Shown here: positions 7,152 through 13,530 of the stretch, one piece after another
Position numbering within the stretch: the first letter of the stretch is position 1
Layout of the letters: each line of letters opens with the position of its first letter
Source of the DNA: Candidatus Thorarchaeota archaeon
GTDB taxonomy: Archaea > Asgardarchaeota > Thorarchaeia > Thorarchaeales > Thorarchaeaceae
Direction of reading: 5' to 3'
Assembly (NCBI GenBank): GCA_016840965.1
Contig: JAEORI010000197.1
Span: forward strand, 1-21,712
Length of the DNA stretch: 21,712 nt
Program-made: the position numbers and the translations under genes
The notes under the pieces: model-generated
What the model saw: only the letters and a program-made list of their open reading frames with translations
The model's database searches: none
Told to the model about the DNA's origin: nothing

Positions 7152-7625
7152 CTACAGCTTCAGTCCCCAATGGTTCACAATTTGCTCAGCATGCTGACTG
7201 TACTTCACTTTCTCGAGTCCTTCAGAGCCTCCAAAGATAGCTTCGATTTTTCCGTCTTCACCGATTAGATATGTGATTCGTTTGACACCCATTCCAAGGA
7301 TATCCAGCCTGCTGTATGCATGATAGAGTTTCGCTATAGAAAGATCTTCATCCATCAGGATATTGAATGGGAGGTTGTATTTCCCTCTAAATTTCTGATG
7401 GAGTTCAGCGGAGCCTCCTGAAATTCCAAATATTGGAATCCCTGACCCTTCGAATAATTGGTAGCTATCACGAATAGAACAAGCTTCAGCTGTGCATCCG
7501 GGTGTGAAATCTTTTGGATAGAAATAGAGTACTATTTTCTTTCCTCTGTATTCACTGAGTTTGAATCTCTCACCTTCGTCGTCTACGGTTTCGAAATCTG
7601 GAGCTTCGTCGCCAATCTGTAGCAT
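7152..7625 (-). CDS. bcp: Bcp/PrxQ-type peroxiredoxin (second of a tandem pair)
   Basis: A 157-residue thioredoxin-fold peroxidase that reduces H2O2 and organic or lipid hydroperoxides in the cytoplasm. 'YFYPKDFTPGCTAEACSIRD' carries the peroxidatic Cys44 and the PrxQ/Bcp-type resolving Cys49 five residues later. The conserved Arg of the active site lies further on, and the tail 'FGGSEGLEKV...HAEQIV' is typical. It is encoded 11 bases after its paralogue, with the ribosome site AGAGGGA overlapping the upstream stop, so the two form an operon. By eye the two proteins are more than half identical along their whole length, which points to local duplication. Confidence 0.94.
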   Translation of the reverse strand: MLQIGDEAPDFETVDDEGERFKLSEYRGKKIVLYFYPKDFTPGCTAEACSIRDSYQLFEGSGIPIFGISGGSAELHQKFRGKYNLPFNILMDEDLSIAKLYHAYSRLDILGMGVKRITYLIGEDGKIEAIFGGSEGLEKVKYSQHAEQIVNHWGLKL

Positions 7626-7636
7626 TACAGGTCCCT

Positions 7637-8116
7637 CTACAGTTTGAGTTTCCAGAAACCGATGACCTGATTCGCATGGTTCTTGGTATTGACCTTCTCG
7701 ATTCCCTCTGGGCCACCAAAGATCCCCTCAATTTTTCCTTTTTCATCTATTAGGAAAGTTGTTCGTTCAATACCCATGTACTCTTTCCCATACATGCTCT
7801 TCTTTTGGTACACATCATAGAGTTTAGCAATCTCAAATTCCTCATCCATAAGCAGGGGAAAGGGCAGGTTGTTCTTCTCTTTGAAACTCTTGTGCGATTT
7901 CTCTGTTCCACCACTGACACCAAATACAGGGATGTTTGACTTCTCAAAAACATTGTAGCTATCACGGATGGAACATGCCTCAGCTTGACAACCAGGAGTA
8001 TTGTCCTTAGGGTAGAAGTATAGAAAGACTTTCTTTCCCTTGTAACTGCTGAGTTTGAATTTCTCCCCACTTTCAGTGGTCGTCGTAAAATCCGGTGCTT
8101 TATCACCTACTTTCAT
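7637..8116 (-). CDS. bcp: Bcp/PrxQ-type peroxiredoxin (first of a tandem pair)
   Basis: A 159-residue peroxiredoxin paralogous to the downstream gene. Its active site is 'YFYPKDNTPGCQAEACSIRD', with peroxidatic and resolving cysteines five residues apart (Cys43 and Cys48 from the ATG). Compared with its neighbour it has a 3-residue insertion in the 'KSMYGKEYMGIERTTF' region and is more lysine-rich. There are two possible starts, a TTG at 8119 and the ATG at 8116. A GGAGATGA ribosome site at 8127-8134 can serve either; I chose the ATG because it gives the family-typical 'MKVGDKAPDF'. It is transcribed from the shared divergent promoter region before 8262. Substrate preferences of the two copies may differ. 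Confidence 0.94.
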   Translation of the reverse strand: MKVGDKAPDFTTTTESGEKFKLSSYKGKKVFLYFYPKDNTPGCQAEACSIRDSYNVFEKSNIPVFGVSGGTEKSHKSFKEKNNLPFPLLMDEEFEIAKLYDVYQKKSMYGKEYMGIERTTFLIDEKGKIEGIFGGPEGIEKVNTKNHANQVIGFWKLKL

Positions 8117-8177
8117 CAATTGAATGTCATCTCCTTATAAAAATTAACAATAATTAATAATTCATCAATGATTCGAG

Positions 8178-8190
8178 TTATAAATATTTG
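8178..8190. promoter_or_regulatory. Shared divergent TATA-like element
   Basis: TTATAAATATTTG is a near-symmetrical TATA element in the 145-base gap between the peroxiredoxin operon (-) and the membrane-protein cluster (+). In each direction it would give a leader of a few tens of bases with a ribosome site (GGAGATGA at 8127-8134 on minus, GCGGAG at about 8250-8255 on plus). One strong box may serve both sides, or the two sides may use overlapping boxes. Confidence 0.45.
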
Positions 8191-8261
8191 CATCTCACCT
8201 GAATCATCAGCAACCTTAAAGAGCAAATAACAAAGAGCCTATTGTTCCAGGCGGAGTCAAG

Positions 8262-9275
8262 ATGGCAGAGCGTATCATAACCTACAATTCTTTGACAAGG
8301 ATTTATGCATCCCTAATTCTTGGTACTGTTCTGCTATTCGTTCTAGGTTACTTTATCGCAAACTTATTCCTTCCTTCATCTACCTGGGATTGGGTTTCCA
8401 TCCTGTTATTTTTCATTTGCTTACCGGTATTAGTCACAGCTATTGGGTTTTATCTTGGGTGGTATGGAAAGAAGTCTGCGATTGAATACACAGATCCCCA
8501 CTGGACTGTAAAGCCTGTTCAGCTGACGATTGATGATGCGAAAACACTTGTCAAGAATCACAATCGCAAATATTGGCGATTGGTGTCGATGAGCAGCTAC
8601 TGGACTTTCTTCATCCCTATTGGGTTACTCTTGTTTATAGCTGGCTTACCCGTTTTCATCTTTATTGAAAGTCCAAATTTAGGTGGACTTGAAATTTGGA
8701 TTTTTGCAGTTGCTCTATCTGCAGTATATGCTGTATCATCAATTGGTGCATTACTAGCAACATCAAACAAAGCATCTGTTGATTTTGACATACTCCTCGT
8801 GAGGGAAGCAATTGCATTAGCTAAAGCTCAAGAAAAAGTACTGGGGTTGTCATATGTTCGCGTGGTGTTTGACAAGGGCGAAATGGATGGCTATGAGATA
8901 TATGAGAGTCCAAGGGTAGTTTCTCGAATCACTGGAATTGAAAGGGACGCGTATATAGAATCATGGTCGGAGGAACTTCATGCTGTCAATCGAGTACTCT
9001 GTAGACTTCATGAAAACGAAAGCATTCCCCAAGTCGTTTGGTGGTGGGTATCCACAGATCGTAACTTCCGTAAATTCGTAGGTACCGATGAAAAAGGATA
9101 CTATGTTATGCTTCCGGCAAAATCCAAAGTGAACCATCCGGGTGTGAAGGACATATCAGCAGTTTTTGAAAATGCTGTCGCTATTGTTATTCTTGAATGG
9201 TTAAAGACGCGCGGTGAGAATGAACAACTTATCAATATTCTAAAGTCGCTTGAGGTCGATTATTCAGAGGGATAA
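8262..9275 (+). CDS. Unknown four-helix membrane protein, paralogue A of a tandem trio
   Basis: I do not recognise a known family. This 337-residue protein has two hydrophobic segments near the N terminus (about 14-36 and 45-68), a polar stretch of about 40 residues, two more segments (about 112-133 and 144-166), and then a soluble C-terminal half of about 170 residues. The polar stretch carries I-x-Y-x4-W (Ile74, Tyr76, Trp81), followed by an amphipathic segment 'LTIDDAKTLVKNHNRKYW'. Both features recur in the next two genes. The C-terminal half includes 'SRITGIERDAYIE', echoed in paralogue B as 'SRIEGIESVSKIK'. No signal peptide or catalytic motif is evident. It is the first gene of a five-gene plus-strand run, 2 bases before the next gene. 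A GCGGAG ribosome site precedes the ATG. Confidence 0.9.
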   Translation: MAERIITYNSLTRIYASLILGTVLLFVLGYFIANLFLPSSTWDWVSILLFFICLPVLVTAIGFYLGWYGKKSAIEYTDPHWTVKPVQLTIDDAKTLVKNHNRKYWRLVSMSSYWTFFIPIGLLLFIAGLPVFIFIESPNLGGLEIWIFAVALSAVYAVSSIGALLATSNKASVDFDILLVREAIALAKAQEKVLGLSYVRVVFDKGEMDGYEIYESPRVVSRITGIERDAYIESWSEELHAVNRVLCRLHENESIPQVVWWWVSTDRNFRKFVGTDEKGYYVMLPAKSKVNHPGVKDISAVFENAVAIVILEWLKTRGENEQLINILKSLEVDYSEG

Positions 9276-9277
9276 AA

Positions 9278-10225
9278 TTGGGTGAAGGTCCTGTAACAAC
9301 TGGATCACTTCTGAGTTACCAAATCCTGATTTTCATAGTTCTCATTATATGGTCTTTCATGGGTTTTGAGATTGCTCAAGTACAACTACTTCCTTTGTAT
9401 GAAACACCATTTACATGGATCACATGGGCAATTTTTGTTCTAGCGAGTATTATCCCTTGCATTACTGTTGTCGCATGGAGAATGAAGAGTCAGATAAGAT
9501 ATAACGAGCCCGAATGGAATTTCAGAGAACGAGAGATTACTCTTTCTGAATATCAAGAAATGATGAAGCAATATCGAAGTCAATATCGGAACATTCTCTC
9601 AATCGTTGATTACTACCAAATCATTCTAGCAGTCATTCTATCAATAATAGCTATAACAATTCCTTTTCTACTCATGAGGTCGAACATATTTCTAATTGCT
9701 GCTTCTCCACTCATCTTTGGTTTCCTAGTTCTAACCTTTGGTCTCATATGTACATCAATAATGTTCAATTATATTCCAAATGATGCTACTCCTTATTTCC
9801 CAATTGTTTTTGTTGGAACCATCCGCCCATGGATTGAATTGATGGAAAAAACTCCTGGCATCTCATGGACTGGAGTAAATTTGTCGCTTGGCGAAGCTGG
9901 AGGATACTTTACAATTCGTGATGTAAGTCCTGTTTCTCGAATTGAAGGCATTGAGAGTGTTTCAAAGATTAAGTGTGTTATAGATGAATCCGGTCATCTT
10001 CTCAAAGTTACTGCAATTCTCATTCTGGATGATTCAGAAAAATCACACATAATAGATGAATTTTCGGGAGAACCTTCTCTCAAAGAGCTCACACAATTAG
10101 TTCACAAAACTCTTCAAACGTATATCTCTTCAAAAGGTGCTGATGAAATCTTACAAGAAGTTCTTGAAGAGGTCACATACTATTTGAAACGTCAAGATGA
10201 TGCCCACAATCATAAACCATCGTAG
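9278..10225 (+). CDS. Unknown four-helix membrane protein, paralogue B of a tandem trio
   Basis: A 315-residue relative of the preceding protein with the same order of parts: helices at about 13-35 and 47-67, a polar stretch with I-x-Y-x4-W (Ile73, Tyr75, Trp80) and 'ITLSEYQEMMKQYRSQYRNILS', helices at about 112-133 and 138-163, and a soluble tail with 'SRIEGIESVSKI'. It begins at a TTG only 2 bases after the previous stop, behind an AGAGGGA ribosome site. The next in-frame Met lies inside the first helix, so the TTG is well supported. The tail ends in a His/Asp-rich sequence (RQDDAHNHKPS). The function is unknown; co-transcription and shared architecture suggest a hetero-oligomeric membrane complex. 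Confidence 0.88.
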   Translation: MGEGPVTTGSLLSYQILIFIVLIIWSFMGFEIAQVQLLPLYETPFTWITWAIFVLASIIPCITVVAWRMKSQIRYNEPEWNFREREITLSEYQEMMKQYRSQYRNILSIVDYYQIILAVILSIIAITIPFLLMRSNIFLIAASPLIFGFLVLTFGLICTSIMFNYIPNDATPYFPIVFVGTIRPWIELMEKTPGISWTGVNLSLGEAGGYFTIRDVSPVSRIEGIESVSKIKCVIDESGHLLKVTAILILDDSEKSHIIDEFSGEPSLKELTQLVHKTLQTYISSKGADEILQEVLEEVTYYLKRQDDAHNHKPS

Positions 10226-10271
10226 AGCTTATCACTACCCGAGCATTGAATTTGATGAGGGATAGTTTGGA

Positions 10272-11237
10272 TTGAATGAAGAAACAATCATTGATTATAG
10301 CCGGCAGAGCGGTGTTAACCGAGCATTTGTGGTTTTCACAGTTCTATACACGGTCGTTGGAATTGTTGTAAATTACATGAACCCTGGTAACTTCTATAGG
10401 ATTGTAGTGTTTGTGGGAATGCCAGCAGCTCTTTTCCTTATTTCATTAACATTTGGTGGAGGTTCGAAGAAGGCTATCGATTATATCCCTGGTAAATGGG
10501 AGAAGAAAAAGACCTGGGTGAGTTTTAGTGATTATGAGAATATGGTGGACGAGTACGAGGATGCATATGGAGAGTTCTTTTCACATCCGAGTGACTGGAT
10601 GAGTTGCTTTTGTTCCCTCATCTTTATCCTGATTCTTGGGGGTCTAATCCTATTATCCCAAACTTGGAGCACAGTCCTTCTCAATCCAATCCTAGATCCT
10701 ATTCTATTCATCACTCTTGAAAACAGCATCGTTTCGGTGGCTGGTTTTGTCTTCGGCTTCAGGATACCATCAATTGATGCCCAAGAATTCTTTAAACAGC
10801 CTTTGAAAGGAGATGTCTATAATTTTGCACGCGAATTAGCACTTGTACCTGGAGTTAGAGCTGGTATGAATGTCGAACTTGGTGTACGAGCTGGAGTACA
10901 GACCATTATTGATTCCGAAGTGAAAGCCTATGTCCAGAATCTTCCTGAAACAGTTCAGATTCAAGTCCAAGTTTCACATAGTGGTTTTGCATATCCGTAT
11001 TTGGTAGGAACTATTTACAAAGGTGGACGAGTGAAACCTCATGAAGATGGATTTCGAATAGGAACTAGATATCCTGCTCTCCTTGAGTACTCGATGGACA
11101 AGGATGTCATGGTGATTGTTGCTAGATTCAATATTCCTGAACGAACAAGCAGTGTTCCCAATATCTCTATGAGTGATTTCAGAAGTCTAGCTAAACTGCT
11201 AGTTACGGAATTACAGAATAAGTATGCAGCTGAGTAG
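10272..11237 (+). CDS. Unknown four-helix membrane protein, paralogue C of a tandem trio
   Basis: The third and most divergent member of the trio, 321 residues. The first hairpin of helices lies at about 18-36 and 40-61. It is followed by I-x-Y-x4-W (Ile69, Tyr71, Trp76), an amphipathic 'VSFSDYENMVDEYEDAYGEFFS' segment, a second pair of helices (about 113-135 and 140-163) and a soluble tail. That tail has an internal echo, 'LVPGVRAGMNVELGVRAGVQ' (two VRAG units). It starts at a TTG (10272) behind a GATGAGG stretch at 10254-10260. An ATG at 10276 is out of frame. A 46-base gap separates it from paralogue B. The function is unknown. Confidence 0.87.
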   Translation: MNEETIIDYSRQSGVNRAFVVFTVLYTVVGIVVNYMNPGNFYRIVVFVGMPAALFLISLTFGGGSKKAIDYIPGKWEKKKTWVSFSDYENMVDEYEDAYGEFFSHPSDWMSCFCSLIFILILGGLILLSQTWSTVLLNPILDPILFITLENSIVSVAGFVFGFRIPSIDAQEFFKQPLKGDVYNFARELALVPGVRAGMNVELGVRAGVQTIIDSEVKAYVQNLPETVQIQVQVSHSGFAYPYLVGTIYKGGRVKPHEDGFRIGTRYPALLEYSMDKDVMVIVARFNIPERTSSVPNISMSDFRSLAKLLVTELQNKYAAE

Positions 11238-11312
11238 ATAACATAGACACCTTTAATTATTGGACTTTCAGGCTCAGAAACCGAATAGAACCCACCAAGA
11301 AGTTGGTATCGA

Positions 11313-11606
11313 ATGGCTTTATCAAATTGGACAAACAAATGGGTGTTGGCACTAATACTTGGAATCCTAATCCAAGTCATACTCTACCCGACAATTTGGG
11401 TTTTTCAGATCTTTTCTCATGAATACTTTCTTGATGTTTTTCTGATTTCACTCGTGTCCGTTGCCATTCAAGTTGGGGGATTCTTCACAATTATGAACAA
11501 GACCAAGGATATGGATCCTGAAATCTATAGTCAAGGAAGACCATTCCAACATAAGCTGCGTGAAGAAGACGATGACTTAGCATCACGAAAACCAACTTTC
11601 AACTAA
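11313..11606 (+). CDS. Small two-helix membrane protein of unknown function
   Basis: A 97-residue protein with two hydrophobic segments (about 9-31 and 38-60) and a charged soluble tail ending in 'KLREEDDDLASRKPTFN'. No family is recognised. The N terminus 'MALSNWTNKW' has no cleavable signal features, so it is probably an integral two-pass protein with both ends on the same side of the membrane. It lies between the paralogue trio and the larger membrane protein at 11625, in the same direction, with gaps of 75 and 18 bases. It is probably part of the same transcription unit, perhaps as an assembly or accessory subunit. The 75-base gap before it is AT-rich and might hold a second promoter. Confidence 0.75.
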   Translation: MALSNWTNKWVLALILGILIQVILYPTIWVFQIFSHEYFLDVFLISLVSVAIQVGGFFTIMNKTKDMDPEIYSQGRPFQHKLREEDDDLASRKPTFN

Positions 11607-11624
11607 TACAGGGTCGGTGTAATT

Positions 11625-12473
11625 ATGGGAGAACAAGCCAAAGAACCTGGTATGGTAATGAAGTTCATTCAAGACTACAGGCTAAAGATGCTAATTCCTG
11701 AGCTCTTAGTGGTCTTTGGAGTTTGGTATTTCCTTCCAGTGTTGGACTCCTCATTCAGTCCGCTGGTTGGAAATGTGTACCAAGGATTTGGAATCTTCCA
11801 GTATATCTTTCAGCCATTGTATTTTCTCCCAAGTGGGTTATTGGTATTCATTGTAGCATTTACCCTACATGGCATTTATCCACTAGACAACTATCATGAA
11901 GGTAAAATCCACAAACTCCCTATAGCTGCTGTGATTATGATTATATTCTCATTTATTTTACTACCCGTTCTCGTCGCGTTTCAGATGCTCGGCTACTATA
12001 TGACAGAGATGACTGAATTTATCAGCCGGAATCCATTTTGGGAACGAATTGAAAGTGCAGGTGACCTTCTCTTCTATGCTGGCCCAATGTTCTTTGTCGG
12101 CCTTCAGTGGTGGCTTCTCATTCCTGTATTCTTCTTAGCACAAGGCGTGGATGGTATTCATAAGATTGCACATCATGAAACATCAAGTGAGAAGATTACT
12201 TGGATTTTCTATTTTCTCTGGCCAATGTCAATGCCTTTCTTCTTTAATTCCGTTGAGATAATGGCGATGGTTGCTCTATCAATTCCAGCTTTTGCATTCT
12301 ACTCATATATTAGACCATATTATACGTATGTGACGTCAGTCCACACTCTGACCTTTGCTCTACTGCTTACAGCTGTAGTCTTACTTGCTCCACTATTGCC
12401 CATAATGAACATATGGTTTCCTGGATTCATTCAGCCACACATTCCTCCGAGACTATTATCCTGGCCATTCTAA
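11625..12473 (+). CDS. Unknown polytopic membrane protein
   Basis: A 282-residue, very hydrophobic protein with about seven predicted membrane segments (roughly 24-40, 59-80, 97-122, 148-173, 190-208, 211-232 and 238-263). Polar loops contain 'YPLDNYHEGKIHKL' and 'DGIHKIAHHETSSEK', the second rich in His. No transporter or enzyme signature that I know is visible. A GGTCGGTG ribosome site (about 11612-11619) precedes the ATG at a short spacing. It is the last gene of the membrane cluster and ends 23 bases before the convergent MetE-like gene. It does not share the I-x-Y-x4-W motif of the first three genes, so it is a separate family. Confidence 0.85.
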   Translation: MGEQAKEPGMVMKFIQDYRLKMLIPELLVVFGVWYFLPVLDSSFSPLVGNVYQGFGIFQYIFQPLYFLPSGLLVFIVAFTLHGIYPLDNYHEGKIHKLPIAAVIMIIFSFILLPVLVAFQMLGYYMTEMTEFISRNPFWERIESAGDLLFYAGPMFFVGLQWWLLIPVFFLAQGVDGIHKIAHHETSSEKITWIFYFLWPMSMPFFFNSVEIMAMVALSIPAFAFYSYIRPYYTYVTSVHTLTFALLLTAVVLLAPLLPIMNIWFPGFIQPHIPPRLLSWPF

Positions 12474-12496
12474 TCCAAATGTTCTAGAGATAGTAT

Positions 12497-13501
12497 CTAG
12501 CTCGAAGATTCAATAGTTTGAAGAAAAATCTCTCTAAACTTAGAGCTTTCCTCATGAATCTTTTTTGATAATTCTGAACTTGCTCCGGAAAGACCACATT
12601 GGGTTGAAACCATGGCATTCCTTTTCAAAAGTTCCAAATCGACTCCACTATCGTTTAAACAGCGAAAACTTTGAGCAAGATTGAATTGAAGTGTTTCAAG
12701 AATTGGCATAGAAAATGAGTCATCAGTATTAGGCAAAGCTCCAAGTGCTAAGCCCCCTCCCCGTTTCATGAATAAATTCATCCTCTCCGCTTGTTCTTCA
12801 TCAACCTCGGGGAGATATCGAATCACATCAATATGAGCTAACTTTGGTTTGCTGTCCCAGAGTGGATACCAACCATCAAGAACCAGTTGACGCCAATCAT
12901 CGCAATAATGATACGCAGGAATGACTGAATCAGGATAAACATCATCTGTCTTTTGAACAATATCATCAAGAGTCAGTCCCAGCACTTTTTCTTTTTTAAT
13001 TGCCTCAAACACGTGTCCCAATCCTGGATCATCTTGGCATAGTATTAGATTTTCACATGAGCGTCCAAAATGTTCAACCTGTCCTTTTGCAATTCTTCTC
13101 ATAAGCTTCTGGAAGAAATGAAACATGTTCCTTGTAACATGTTGCTTTCCACTTGTATCTCTGATACTGTAGCACATTGTAGCTGGAGCTGTTTGTTGCG
13201 TCTTGAAGAATGAGTAGGTGAATCCATCTATCATGAGATAGGAACTCTGACCATGCGTTCTGTCAATCATTAGGGGTTCATCAGAACCTGTCATTTCTCT
13301 ATAGCTATGAATATCCACATCAAGAATAAAAGTTCCAAAGTGTTCAAAGTCTTCCACCAGAACTGCAAATTGTCTTATCATATCTTCCTCTTGTCGCGCA
13401 GGTATACTATAGGCGTAAGGAAGTTTGAGTTTCTTTACATAATCTAAAGGTACAGAGGGATTTGGTTCACCTAGACTCCCTACGCCAAAGAAATGGCCCA
13501 C
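12497..13501 (-). CDS. MetE/UROD-superfamily zinc methyltransferase-like protein
   Basis: A 334-residue protein with the look of the cobalamin-independent methionine synthase C-terminal (UROD/MetE-like TIM barrel) superfamily. The N terminus 'FFGVGSLGEPNPSVPLDYV' resembles the 'GIGSLPHxDPxEAL' opening of archaeal members. 'LCQDDPGLGH' (about 154-163) sits where the barrel's Asp/Glu strand is expected. The zinc ligands can be placed as His198 and Cys200 in 'AYHYCDDW' and Cys302 in 'STQCGLSG'. Members transfer methyl groups to thiols such as homocysteine or coenzyme M; the substrate here is unknown. The GTG at 13501 is the only plausible start: upstream in-frame codons contain no ATG, GTG or TTG before a stop. 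The gene follows the p52-like gene by 29 bases on the same strand, so a shared transcript is likely. Confidence 0.72.
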   Translation of the reverse strand: MGHFFGVGSLGEPNPSVPLDYVKKLKLPYAYSIPARQEEDMIRQFAVLVEDFEHFGTFILDVDIHSYREMTGSDEPLMIDRTHGQSSYLMIDGFTYSFFKTQQTAPATMCYSIRDTSGKQHVTRNMFHFFQKLMRRIAKGQVEHFGRSCENLILCQDDPGLGHVFEAIKKEKVLGLTLDDIVQKTDDVYPDSVIPAYHYCDDWRQLVLDGWYPLWDSKPKLAHIDVIRYLPEVDEEQAERMNLFMKRGGGLALGALPNTDDSFSMPILETLQFNLAQSFRCLNDSGVDLELLKRNAMVSTQCGLSGASSELSKKIHEESSKFREIFLQTIESSS

Positions 13502-13504
13502 TAA

Positions 13505-13519
13505 CTCGTTGGGAACGAG
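13505..13519. other. Perfect hairpin over the start region of the MetE-like gene
   Basis: CTCGTT-GGG-AACGAG is a perfect 6-bp inverted repeat with a 3-base loop. It ends three bases before the GTG at 13501 and occupies exactly the place where a ribosome site would be. No Shine-Dalgarno sequence is visible otherwise. Confidence 0.5.
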
Positions 13520-13530
13520 ACTAGCCAGTT

